NCBI GenBank assembly: GCA_023953775.1
Contig: JAMLJD010000006.1
Span: forward strand, 1 to 64,000
Reading direction: 5' to 3'
DNA from: Rhizobiaceae bacterium
GTDB taxonomy: Bacteria > Pseudomonadota > Alphaproteobacteria > Rhizobiales > Rhizobiaceae
Length of the DNA: 64,000 nucleotides
This document shows, one piece after another, positions 35,102 to 43,593 of this stretch. Below the pieces are notes generated by a model. That model was not told the origin of the DNA. It did not search any database and was given only the letters and a program-made list of their open reading frames with translations. The translations under genes were made by a program, and so were the position numbers. Position 1 is the first letter of the stretch; each line of letters opens with the position of its first letter.

Positions 35102-35948
35102 GGCGGTGTGGACAAACAGGATTCCCATTTCATCTGACGCGTGATTCGACGCTGCTCTTTGGGGAGGGCAGCCTTGATTCGAGGACTGATAAGCGACTTG
35201 GAATGGGCATTCTTCGCGCCTTTCCTGGTTGAAAACCGTTCGCATGGCGGCCGGCGGCCGCAGGATCACCGCAAGGTGCTGAACGGCATCTTCTGGATCA
35301 CGCGGACGGGTTCGCCGTGGCGTGATATGCCGGACGAGTTCGGCAACTGGAATTCGGTCCACTGCCAGTATCGTCGGTAGACCGAGGGCGGCGTCTGGGA
35401 CTTGATGCTGACAGCCCTTGCCGAAAGCGAGGCTGCGGACACAACCATGCAGATGATCGACAGCACGATCGTGAGGGCTCACCAGCACGCTGCCGGCGGA
35501 AAAGGGGATTCACAGAAATGCTATTGGCCGGTCGCGCGGTGAGCTCACGACCAAACTTCATACCAGAACGGATGCGCAGGGCCTCGCCATCGGTTTCTGC
35601 CTGACGCCCGGCCAAGCTTCGGATATGGCCGCCTACGGGGATCTGATGCGGGAGGAGGCTCCAGATCCGGCCGCAATGCTGGCCGACAAGGGCTACGACA
35701 GCGACGCCATCCGCGACGATCTCGAGCAACGCGGCGCTGACCCGATGATCCCGACCAAGTCGAATCGCAGAGTTCAGCGCCCGGTCGACAACGCAAAATA
35801 CGCGATGCGAAACCGCATCGAGCGCTTCTTCAACCGCCTCAAGCACTCACGCCGCATCGCCACCCGATACGACAAGCTGGCTTCAAGCTTTCTCGGCTTC
35901 GTTCAGATCGCTACGATCAGACAGTGGATCAGGTTTGTCCACACGACC
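35102..35948 (+). mobile_element. IS5-family insertion sequence (damaged)
   Basis: Terminal repeats GGCGGTGTGGACAAAC (left) and, on the opposite strand, GGTCGTGTGGACAAAC (right) match at 14 of 16 positions. Both ends are flanked by TA within CTAG, consistent with a short IS5-type target duplication. The transposase inside is broken, so the element can move only with help in trans. Confidence 0.8.
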
Positions 35949-35951
35949 TAG
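35141..35951 (+). pseudogene. IS5 family transposase, premature stop and frameshift
   Basis: The first part reads LISDLEWAFFAPFLVENRSH, then GIFWITRTGSPWRDMPDEFG and NWNSVHCQYRR, followed by TAG at 35378-35380 where a tryptophan codon is expected. The same frame continues (TEGGVWDLMLTALAESEAAD; MQMIDSTIVRAHQHAAG) to a second break near 35540, and the C-terminus (MLADKGYDSDAIRDDLEQRG; RNRIERFFNRLKHSRRIATR) is in another frame. DDE residues lie in the D of MIDST, the D of LADKGYD and the E of IERFF. Confidence 0.85.
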
Positions 35952-36060
35952 ATTATCGTGTTTAACGCATAAAAGCCACGATACTCGTCCAGCCGACGGC
36001 GCAATCGCACCTCCGTCTTAAGCCGCACTTGCCGATTGCCCACCCTCACGATAACAGGAG

Positions 36061-36457
36061 GTGATATTTCACGGATGTCAAACCGCTCAGGCGATCGAGG
36101 CAGAGACAGACAACGACGGCGAATGGCTTCCCGGCCCACATCAGCGGGGGCGTCATCCGCTGACGAGCCTGATCATCACCGACGAGACGGTAGAGAACTG
36201 GCACGAGGTGATGGGTGTCGTGGAGCAGATTCCTGCGGGCGAAGCGCTACCGCCACATTCGGTTTCCCGACTACGGTGTGAATATGCGCCGGCTTTTCGA
36301 CGAGCCGACGCGGTTCGGCCTGGTGTTGACCATTACCGGTCCCGGCGTTCTGCCCTATCTGGAGACCGGCGAGATCCTGGATACCAAAGCGTGGCGTGAA
36401 ACGATACGCGCCTTCGGCCGGGGCAACTTATTTGCTCATGCTGTGTGGATCAACTGA
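36061..36457 (+). pseudogene. frameshifted hypothetical gene
   Basis: Two overlapping frames join into one protein-like sequence: LIITDETVENWHEVMGVVEQ, then RYRHIRFPDYGVNMRRLFDE and PTRFGLVLTITGPGVLPYLE to a clean end (NLFAHAVWIN). The shift lies near 36240. I do not recognise the family. It stands between the IS5 element and plasmid-type small genes. Confidence 0.45.
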
Positions 36458-36698
36458 GGTCCTGACAACGGTCTACCAGGGGGCTACCATAGAACGTGCG
36501 CCGCTTGTTGGCGGGCTGTTCTCGTTGATCTGAAGTTGAGCAGTGACGAGACGGCGAATCTGGTGGAGGTAGATCTCGCCGTGACAGTTCCTCTTGCGTC
36601 GTGTCAATGACACCTATTCTACCGGATTCGGACGATCCTGCCGAAGGTATTAGTCTCCGGGCGCTTGAAGTTCTGCCGAGACCGGCAAGGACATCGTC

Positions 36699-36854
36699 AT
36701 GAAGCCGAAGGAGATCGGCGCGGCATGGCCGCGCAAGAACGGCAAGCAGGGCGGCATTCTCACCCTCGACCCAATCCCTGTCGAGCTCACCCAGCGCAAA
36801 GGCGTCCTGTTCATCCTGCCCATCGACGTCGACGACAAGGGAGGCTTGCAATGA
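36699..36854 (+). CDS. small plasmid-type protein, 51 aa
   Basis: MKPKEIGAAWPRKNGKQGGI is a start pattern seen in short proteins of rhizobial conjugative elements (similar in look to the DUF736 type but shorter). GCAAGGA lies upstream. Its stop overlaps an ATG (36851) opening a 24-residue frame (MSPRLSIAELNELLL...) that looks like the truncated N-terminus of a further gene, cut off where the AT-rich insert begins. Confidence 0.55.
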   Translation: MKPKEIGAAWPRKNGKQGGILTLDPIPVELTQRKGVLFILPIDVDDKGGLQ

Positions 36855-36968
36855 GCCCCCGCCTGTCCATCGCCGAGCTGAACGAGCTCTTGTTAAGTTC
36901 AGGGTTTCACCATTCGACGAAATAAGCCAAGTTAATATCTAGATCGACCCGTGCACGGAGTATGCCCA

Positions 36969-37892
36969 ATGATTGCTCGTCGGCGCTACATCCCCGCTGC
37001 TTTTGCCCTAGTGATGTGTTCAACACATGCTCAAGGCGTTAGCCCCTCTGACCCCGACTTACTTGGATTACTGACAAAAAATTATAATTATGGGCCAGCT
37101 TCCCTTGAGACATTTCAGTGCCAAGATCCTAGTTGTTCTAAATATTGCTCAATACTAACCTGCGAACGTACAAAAATACTGAAAAATATCCGTGTAGACC
37201 ACACATCAGATATTAAGACCATCTATCCCGAATCAATAACCAAGTACAATAATTTCGAGTCTTTTACGTTGACTAATTGCTCTCCGGTTGCCGCCAGCAC
37301 GCCAACCAATGTCACGTATACGACGTCTGTTGGATATGACGGATTTTTGGAAGGCTTTCGATTGAAGAACCAACCGTTATATGGTGGGATAGTCGACATT
37401 AAAATACCCGATACATATGCCACAGACTTCGGATTTGTTTTGCCCGGGACATCATTCAGCGGGTGGAAAATCCCAATCATAGCAAAACCCAGCCTGAAGA
37501 TCCCTAAGTCACCAGTCTATCTTTCACATCTGAGGACCCTCGAAGATAAAATTGAAGGAGAAACTCCTCCTTACACAAAGAGAACTTACTACTATGGCGA
37601 CGACAAAAAAAGCGCTCAGATAGTCATAAGCGTTGAGGTTGCTATTGACGCGGATGTATACTTGCAAGACTATTGGCCAAAAACAGATGATGTTGTTGAA
37701 ACGTATTTAGGAGCTTTGAGCCATATTAATCCCGGTAACGTTAATTTGAGGACGTTTAGGCTAGACGGAGAGATAAATTTGACGGGATCAAATTTTGTTA
37801 TTTCTAAAGAGATTGAGGACGAAATATTGTCGCCGACCCATCCCGCCTGCGTCGACAAAGGGCAGTTTATAGAATTTAAAATCAATAACTGA
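36969..37892 (+). CDS. AT-rich gene for a secreted protein, 307 aa
   Basis: The N-terminus is a signal peptide (MIARRRYIPAAFALVMCSTH, cut near AQG). The mature protein is rich in Ser, Thr, Tyr, Lys and Ile, with cysteines near the start (QCQDPSC, YCSILTC) and beta-type sequence throughout; a pore-forming or adhesin-like exoprotein is conceivable but no family is recognised. Base and codon use are clearly AT-rich compared with all neighbours (AAA, ATA and TTT codons abound), marking recent transfer. Confidence 0.7.
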   Translation: MIARRRYIPAAFALVMCSTHAQGVSPSDPDLLGLLTKNYNYGPASLETFQCQDPSCSKYCSILTCERTKILKNIRVDHTSDIKTIYPESITKYNNFESFTLTNCSPVAASTPTNVTYTTSVGYDGFLEGFRLKNQPLYGGIVDIKIPDTYATDFGFVLPGTSFSGWKIPIIAKPSLKIPKSPVYLSHLRTLEDKIEGETPPYTKRTYYYGDDKKSAQIVISVEVAIDADVYLQDYWPKTDDVVETYLGALSHINPGNVNLRTFRLDGEINLTGSNFVISKEIEDEILSPTHPACVDKGQFIEFKINN

Positions 37893-37974
37893 ACGTGTGC
37901 TGACCATCATGCTCGCAGACGAGTATTGATCGTCGCACAAATCATCAGACCGGCGCGGCGACGCGCCGGTCTTC

Positions 37975-38544
37975 TCACGTCACAATCGGCTCGGACGCGC
38001 GCCTGATCGCCCGCGCGAGCGTCCAGGGCACGACGCCATAATCGGCCGCGACATCCTTGCGCGCTTCGTTGTCGATGGTGATCCGGCGCCTCGCCTCGGT
38101 GACTTGGCGTGCATTCATCTTCGGCGGCCTGCCGATGCGGGTGCCGCGTGCACGCGCCGCTGCAATGCCTTCCTTGGTACGCTGGATGAGATAATCCCGC
38201 TCGAACTCCGCAACCCCGCACATGACGGTAATGACCAGCTTGCCGTGCGGCGTGGTCGTGTCCAGTCCGAGATCGGCGATGTGTATCTGAATGTCGCGGG
38301 ACTGGAGCGCATGGAATGCATTCAGCGCATCGCGCGCGGTTCGAAACGCCCGATCGAGCGACCACACGACCAGCGTGTCGCCAGGCGCCAGACGAGCAAG
38401 AACATGCTCGAAGACCGGCCGATGCCGTGCCGTGGCCGAGAGCACCTCGACATGGAGTTCATCCGACATGTCCTCCAGACCGCAAATCTGGCGATCTGGC
38501 CGCTGTTCGGCCGTGGACACGCGGATGTATGCGATGCGTTTCAT
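37975..38544 (-). CDS. serine recombinase (resolvase/invertase), cassette copy 2
   Basis: A 189-residue small serine recombinase: MKRIAYIRVSTAEQRPDRQI, LVVWSLDRAFRTARDALNAF, ITVMCGVAEFERDYLIQRTK and a C-terminal helix-turn-helix (about 150-185). AAAGGAAAC precedes the ATG at 38544, a strong ribosome site. It is a clear paralogue of the protein at 1666-2223 but not identical, so the duplication is old or the cassettes arrived separately. Divergent from the secreted-protein/coiled-coil pair. Confidence 0.9.
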   Translation of the reverse strand: MKRIAYIRVSTAEQRPDRQICGLEDMSDELHVEVLSATARHRPVFEHVLARLAPGDTLVVWSLDRAFRTARDALNAFHALQSRDIQIHIADLGLDTTTPHGKLVITVMCGVAEFERDYLIQRTKEGIAAARARGTRIGRPPKMNARQVTEARRRITIDNEARKDVAADYGVVPWTLARAIRRASEPIVT

Positions 38545-38734
38545 GTTTCCTTTCGAATCAATGGGTTGGCGGATCAATGCGAGGCCACAATTATGACCCC
38601 TTTCGTGCCGCCCCTTCCGGGCGGCTGTTGCTGACCCTTCCGAAACCTCAACATCCCGGAAATCCAAGCCTTCCCGAATATTTTACCAAATCGGGAGGCG
38701 CCGCTTCAAATATGCGCGAAACCGGTCGGTTACG
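38545..38734. promoter_or_regulatory. divergent intergenic region of cassette copy 2
   Basis: A 190-base gap sharing ordered blocks with the gap of copy 1 (AATCAATGG, CCCCTTTCG, AACCTCAA, TTCAAATAT, CGG(A/T)CGGTT). It also holds a GC-rich dyad (GCCGCCC...GGGCGGC near 38610-38628). Probable promoters and resolvase sites. Confidence 0.45.
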
Positions 38735-39076
38735 ATGCGATCGGGTTTGGGAATATTTGCAGGTGTCGGAGCGGTTGCCATGCCGCTTTTGCTGTCGCCG
38801 GTATCTGCCAGCGCGACGGATTTCACCGCTGGTATCGTCGCCACGGAAATGGACGAGCGGGATCGCTATCCATTCATGGCGGGCATCGTCGAGGGGCTTG
38901 CCTATGCGCGCTACGCTGAAGAAGGGAAAACGACCAACGGCATGAAGTGCATTTACCGATGGTTCTACGACGCCAAGAGCAGACCACAGGAGATCCTGGC
39001 GGTCTTCAAACGGTTTCCCGACTACACGCCAGGCGCGGTGATTGCCGCGATGATGGAGAAAGAATGCGGTCGCTGA
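38735..39076 (+). CDS. small secreted protein of the resolvase cassette, copy 2
   Basis: A 113-residue protein with a signal peptide (MRSGLGIFAGVGAVAMPLLL, cut near SASA). The mature part aligns with copy 1: TDFTAGIV, RDRYPFMAGIVEGLAYARY, GMKCIYRWFY and AAMMEKECGR, keeping both cysteines. The stop overlaps the next ATG (TGATG). The resemblance to periplasmic immunity-type proteins is structural guesswork. Confidence 0.75.
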   Translation: MRSGLGIFAGVGAVAMPLLLSPVSASATDFTAGIVATEMDERDRYPFMAGIVEGLAYARYAEEGKTTNGMKCIYRWFYDAKSRPQEILAVFKRFPDYTPGAVIAAMMEKECGR

Positions 39077-39801
39077 TGGAGAACATGCCGGTTCATTCGT
39101 TTCGCCATGAGTTCGCACGCCATGCCCGCTGGCGGCGCGAAGAGGATCGGCGTGCAGTGCACCGGAACAATGAACGTGAAGAGAAGGAAAGAGTGCGCGA
39201 ACGCGACCGGACCGAAGGTCAGGATGCGTTCATGGACTTCGCCTTCGGCTTCGTCATCGCCACCGACGAGCAGATTGCGGCCTTCACCGTCAAGCTGGAC
39301 GCCTATGATACCGCGACCATCGATGCTCTGATGGAGAACGAACAACGGCTCGCGGAAGTCCAGGCGGAGCTCGATGCACTCCTTGCCAAAGCCTATGTGC
39401 TTCCCGACGGCCGCCGCGTGTTCAAGACGGAGGACGGAACCCGCGTGTTCGATGAAAATGGCGTTGAGGTTAAGGACTTCGACCCCGAACTCATCGAAGA
39501 GTGGCGGCCGCACTGGGACGAGTATCAGAACCCGTTCGAGGCCAAGGGTGATCTGGTCAAGGAGCGTGAGGAACTGATCGAGTTCCAGAACCTCACCGAC
39601 GAGGCTCGTGCAGAAGCCGGCGAAGACGGCATTACGCAGGAGCGCCTCGCGGAACTGGAGGAAATTCTTGCCCGTAATGCGCCGGAAACCGTCCAACGCC
39701 GCCTTGACCATGAGAAACCGGTACCGGAGAGCGATTCCGACCCGGATCAACAGCCCACCGTCACGGGCATCACCGCGAAACTCGACATGCCGAGCATTTA
39801 G
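39076..39801 (+). CDS. charged coiled-coil protein of the resolvase cassette, copy 2
   Basis: 241 residues, no signal peptide. It shares with copy 1 the sequence AYDTATIDALMENEQRLAEV (copy 1: RYDTATIVALQQNEIDLAEA) and AYVLPDGRRVFKTEDGTRVF, then a heptad-rich acidic C-terminal half (EREELIEFQNLTDEARAEAG). Start at 39076 overlaps the upstream stop. Function unknown; conserved pairing with the secreted partner argues for a joint task. Confidence 0.75.
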   Translation: MENMPVHSFRHEFARHARWRREEDRRAVHRNNEREEKERVRERDRTEGQDAFMDFAFGFVIATDEQIAAFTVKLDAYDTATIDALMENEQRLAEVQAELDALLAKAYVLPDGRRVFKTEDGTRVFDENGVEVKDFDPELIEEWRPHWDEYQNPFEAKGDLVKEREELIEFQNLTDEARAEAGEDGITQERLAELEEILARNAPETVQRRLDHEKPVPESDSDPDQQPTVTGITAKLDMPSI

Positions 39802-39857
39802 ATGACCGAGCGGCCTCCGGCGTCTATTAGCGCCTGCTTGAATTTCCTTGACTCTTT

Positions 39858-39877
39858 TATCATATCTTGTGATGATA
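39858..39877. promoter_or_regulatory. promoter and inverted repeat of the tumE-tumA pair
   Basis: Inverted arms TATCAT (39858-39863) and ATGATA (39872-39877) overlap a likely promoter whose -35 element TTGACT is at 39848-39853. The repeat ends just before the tumE start and is a natural site for autoregulation by the winged-helix antitoxin. Confidence 0.5.
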
Positions 39878-39881
39878 GGAG

Positions 39882-40289
39882 ATGAATAAGGAAGTACCCG
39901 AGCATACGTTGGAGTTCCTACTGGCCTTTGATGGCCGCATTCACCATTACCCGGACGGGTACTTCGTGAAGTTCGAGATCAAGCGGGTCGATCCGACGCC
40001 GGCAAGGCCTCACGGGCTGCGCTACTCGTTCACGCTGCATGGGTCGGAAGGAGCCCGGCTGATCGGTTTCGATAACGCCCATTCGGTTGCCCCGCTGGGC
40101 TCACGCTACCGCCAGCGTTCGGAGGCAGCCGACCACTGGCACAGAACGGTGGACGATCCGGGAAGGCCGTACACTTTCGTCAGTGCCGAGCAGTTGATCG
40201 ACGACTTCTTCGACGAGATTGAGCGGGTCCTGACGGAACGAGGAATTGAACTGGTCGTCGTGGCGACCGAGGAAAGGAAAACATCATGA
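39882..40289 (+). CDS. tumE: TumE-family toxin (DUF6516)
   Basis: 135 residues. LLAFDGRIHHYPDGYFVKFE, KRVDPTPARPHGLRYSFTLH and IGFDNAHSVAPLGSR are typical of DUF6516 proteins, the proposed toxin of TumE/TumA modules. The C-terminal half (DDPGRPYTFVSAEQLIDDFF) is also family-like. It overlaps tumA by four bases (ATGA). The frame is intact, in contrast to the broken parDE and hipBA modules nearby. Confidence 0.8.
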   Translation: MNKEVPEHTLEFLLAFDGRIHHYPDGYFVKFEIKRVDPTPARPHGLRYSFTLHGSEGARLIGFDNAHSVAPLGSRYRQRSEAADHWHRTVDDPGRPYTFVSAEQLIDDFFDEIERVLTERGIELVVVATEERKTS

Positions 40290-40663
40290 CCGAATACAAG
40301 ATTCAGAGTCACAAGGATTTGCGGAACGAAATGAAGGCCGTTGCGCGAGGCGAGAAGCCCGCACGGGCGGACGCGGCGCGGAGGAGTTTCGAGTCTGCCG
40401 ACGTGTTGTTGCGCCTTCTCACGCCCGAGAACAGGATGCTGTTGCGCCTGATCCGCGACGAGCGGCCGCAGTCGGTCGCCGACCTTGCGCGCCTGAGCAA
40501 GCGAGCCGAGCCGAACCTGCTGCGCACCTTGGGTAAGCTGGAAGCATTCGGCCTGATTGAAATGCAGACCGAGGGCCGCCGCAGGATCCCTGTTCCGCTT
40601 GTCCACAAGCTATCGGTGGAAATTGATCCATTCTCGCAGAACGATCGGTTTGAGGTGGTGTAG
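40286..40663 (+). CDS. tumA: TumA-type winged-helix antitoxin (HVO_A0114 family)
   Basis: A 125-residue DNA-binding protein: a short N-terminal arm, then a winged helix with LLTPENRMLLRLIRDERPQS, VADLARLSKRAEPNLLRTLG and KLEAFGLIEMQTEGRRRIPV. It pairs with the DUF6516 gene just upstream in the usual toxin-first order and probably represses the shared promoter through the repeat at 39858. Confidence 0.8.
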   Translation: MTEYKIQSHKDLRNEMKAVARGEKPARADAARRSFESADVLLRLLTPENRMLLRLIRDERPQSVADLARLSKRAEPNLLRTLGKLEAFGLIEMQTEGRRRIPVPLVHKLSVEIDPFSQNDRFEVV

Positions 40664-40737
40664 GCCTGCGGCAGCATCTCTGCTGAGAGACGACTGCGGC
40701 CGATCTGTTGCCACTATAGACCGGCCTGAAAGCAGGC

Positions 40738-41025
40738 GGACCCTGCGCATTGCCTGGACCCGGCATTATCTTCGAACTGACCGCCATCGGCGACTACATC
40801 GCCGAACATAACCCGAATGCCGCCGGGCGCGTTGTCGAGCAGGTTCACACCAAGACCGCGCGGCTCATATCCGACATTCCCTTCATCGAACGCACCGGCG
40901 TGCGGTCGGGCGAACGCGAGGTTGCGTATCTTCGCCCACTAGGGGCCTGCGCTGGATTGTATTGCGTCGCGGCAATGCCGCTCTCCGTGACAATGGTCTG
41001 GCGACTTTCGGTCAAGGAGAGGTGA
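40738..41025 (+). pseudogene. RelE/ParE-type toxin relic
   Basis: The stretch LTAIGDYIAEHNPNAAGRVV, then EQVHTKTARLI matches RelE/ParE toxins (the usual IxxYIAxHNPxAA motif). The expected N-terminal start (LRIAWTR) lies in another frame at about 40745, and the C-terminal part does not continue the family. No antitoxin partner is visible. Confidence 0.6.
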
Positions 41026-41189
41026 GGCTTCGGCAGTCATGGTTGGAAGGCCGCATTGAGCGTCGGCGGGGGGATCGAAGTCCCATTTCGGACGCAACTT
41101 CCGGGACTCGCCCACGGAGGCGCTCGGCCGACGGCTACTATTGGCGAGCCCTGCAAGCCTAAATGTCACCCGCGAGACTTGGCGGGGGT

Positions 41190-41555
41190 CTACAGTTCGA
41201 AATCTCTCAACGTATTTCTAAGGCGCTGGAGCTGAGATTGTGTTCGACGCAGGTCACTCAAGGTAATTTTCCTTGTCCCGGCATCGCGGGTCCTGCAGGT
41301 GACGTAGGGCTCAACGTCTGGCATCCATGGATTGCAATGAGCAGATGCGAGCCCATGCGCAACGGCATTGCGTACACCTCGGGGTTCGACAAGGTCGTGC
41401 AAAAACGTTTTCAAAGGGTCTGCCGCAGCATCGGACGACGCATGGCGCCAGTTTATTCCGGCATCGATCATTTCACCTTCAAGCCAGCCCCATACAACGA
41501 GGGTCCTGCCTATTTCAGCGTACAGATCTTCAAGTGTCGGTCCAAGCTCGCTCAC
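41190..41555 (-). CDS. HEPN-like protein
   Basis: A 121-residue helical protein starting at a GTG (MSELGPTLEDLYAEIGRTLV). It contains GVRNAVAHGLA, the Arg-x4-His pattern of HEPN-type domains, of which many are RNases in toxin-antitoxin or defence loci. Other parts: WGWLEGEMIDAGINWR and DLRRTQSQLQRLRNTLRDFE. The open frame extends upstream to 41741, but that extension does not look conserved. No antitoxin of the MNT type is next to it. Confidence 0.55.
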   Translation of the reverse strand: MSELGPTLEDLYAEIGRTLVVWGWLEGEMIDAGINWRHASSDAAADPLKTFLHDLVEPRGVRNAVAHGLASAHCNPWMPDVEPYVTCRTRDAGTRKITLSDLRRTQSQLQRLRNTLRDFEL

Positions 41556-41737
41556 GCAGTAACTCCACACTATCACCGTTACCGAGCCCCAACGCTGGCT
41601 CAGTGACTTGATTGAGAAATAGGTCCGCTTTCGGGATTCTTTCCGATGGCGCTGGACGGCGGATGGGATGATTACGCAAAGCGGTCGATGAGTGTTGAAC
41701 TGTTTGATTCGAGCTCCGGTTGACCAACGAGGGACGC

Positions 41738-43022
41738 TCAAACCTCAAATCGCAAGCCTTGCGTGCGTCGGCGCTGCCGCCTTCGATTCTCTTGTCCTTT
41801 GGCCATCCGTTCTCCTGCTTCAGCCTGCCGGCCTGTACATGCCATCTCACGATGGATCCTGGTCATCACCCTGGTCGCCGCCTGCCGCTCCTGCCTGAAG
41901 TCTTCCTGCAGCCGCTGCCGCTCCTCCAATTGACGTTGGATCAGCGCCTGCTTTTCAGTGGCATCTCTCTCCGCGCAGTTAGCGGCTTCTGCTTCGTTCT
42001 GCCTTCGCAATTCGGTGTGTTTTCCGGTCACGCGATCCCACAGGCCGAGGAGACCCTTGCGGAACCGCTCGGCACGTCGCCGGGCTTCGTCATTCGCTCT
42101 TGGCCGTTGTGCGAGCTCCAGCTCCCGGCGCGCCTTGCGATGCCGTTCCACCATCGCGATGCGCCGGCTTTCGAGAAGCTGCGCGGCTTGAGCGAACTCG
42201 TCGCTGGCGCTGCGGATGAAGCTCGCCAGCTTGTCATGCACCAGGCTGGAGATATGTTCCTTTACTTTGTCGACATTCGGTAGCGCCTCGATATCGCCCG
42301 TTCGTGCGACCACATCCCTGGTCTTCACGCCGATCCAGCGCGCCACTGCATAGATCTCGCCATTGATATCGATGGCCACCACGCGCTTGTCACCCTGCGC
42401 GAGCCAATAGCCACGTTGTTCGAGTGCCGAGCGGAACGCCTTGCCGGAATCCGATGCCGCCCAGCATTGCTGGAGTGCGTTCTTGATGTGTCGGGGATCC
42501 TTGCCCGCGCGCTTTGCCTGGAACCACTCCTTGCGGTCGAAGTTGAGCGGATTGCGCAAGTCCCGGTCGATCAGGCCTTCTGGCATCTTCCAGCCATGCT
42601 CGAGATAGAGCTGACGGGAGATGTTGGCGAGCTTGTACCTGTCATGCGACATGCGCACCGCCGTCATCGTGTTCCCGTCAATGCGTGACCAGACACAATG
42701 AGCATGCCGGCGACCATTCTTCTCATGGAAGACGACCACACGCGGATGACCGACCAGGCCGAGCTTCTCCTCGATCCGGTCGATCGCGCTTTCGAATGTC
42801 CCGACAGGCACTTCCGCCGTCTCCGGCGGGCTGAGCGACAGCGCGTAGAGATGCTTCCGGCACTTTGTACCGCGACTGACTGCCTCGGCCTCCCGTAGTG
42901 CCGCCATGATCGTGTCGCCGGCAAAGCCGCGTATCTCGTGCAGCTCGATATGTTCGTTCTCCGACTTCATGAGATGAATGGCAAGATCGCGGGTGCCGCC
43001 GCATGCTACCGTCGAGGATCAT
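41738..43022 (-). pseudogene. relaxase/mobilisation nuclease with N-terminal frameshift
   Basis: A MobA/VirD2-like relaxase. The true start is probably ATG at 43022 (MILDGS), but a one-base shift near 43005 separates it from DLAIHLMKSENEHIELHEIR. The rest is intact for 410 residues: KCRKHLYALSLSPPE, VVFHEKNGRRHAHCVWSRID (His-x-His metal site), DSGKAFRSALEQRGYWLAQG and a long basic coiled-coil tail. Translation from ATG 42970 would lose about 17 N-terminal residues and may still give partial function. Confidence 0.75.
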
Positions 43023-43416
43023 TGCCGATCCTCGGTCTTCAAGCCAAGCGCAACTATCAAGGCATTGCGCATGGCTCTTACGGCACGCCTCGCCAATATC
43101 CTGTTCCGTCTCCGGCGAGATCGGTAGCCGATGTTCACGGTCTTATGGCTGGTTCAGATTGTTGGCGATGCGCGATTGCCCGAGCGCCGAAAGAACTCGC
43201 GCAAGAGCCTACATCCTTGACCGGCGTTCGTGGTTTGCGATGCCGCGGCCGGCGCCTGTTCGTCTGACGCAAGGATCATTCCGCGGATATACACTTCGAG
43301 CGCAACTTCCGCCCGGTCGCTCAGCAGATCCTTTTCCTCGTCGGTCAGTCTGGCGCAAAGGGAACTTTGCTCGGCTTGCGCGGGCCAGCGCAAGCCGCGA
43401 CAATCTCTCTCTCCAT
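43019..43416 (-). pseudogene. mobC: MobC-like relaxosome protein, multiply frameshifted
   Basis: Pieces in different frames add up to MobC: GPRKPSKVPF, RLTDEEKDLLSDRAEVALEV, YIRGMILAS, ARVLSALGQSRIANNLNQ, LPISPETEQDIGEAC and AMRNALIVALGLKTEDRQ. The final TGA overlaps the relaxase ATG (ATGA), the normal mobC-relaxase junction. Three or more indels are needed, so the mobilisation unit is dead by decay. An oriT would be expected just upstream (43420-43590) but was not identified. Confidence 0.72.
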
Positions 43417-43593
43417 GGCGCACCTCTAAGGTGCCGGCGGCTTCGGCGGCCGCGCCATGGACGTGTCTTTCAGAAGAGTTTCCCAGTCCGCCAATTCGGC
43501 TAGAATCTGGTTCGATTCATCACCTCCCAGGCGCACCATTTCTCCCACATTTTGCCCCGGTCATCGCTCCACGCGGCGATATCGCATGTGCGC

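Noticed and set aside
35378-35380. In-frame TAG in the IS5 transposase as a recoded codon
   Set aside because: The same gene has a further break near 35540; simple decay of a transposase explains it.
38605-38632. GC-rich dyad upstream of the second cassette as a terminator
   Set aside because: It has no T run and lies in a divergent promoter region, so a terminator is unlikely.
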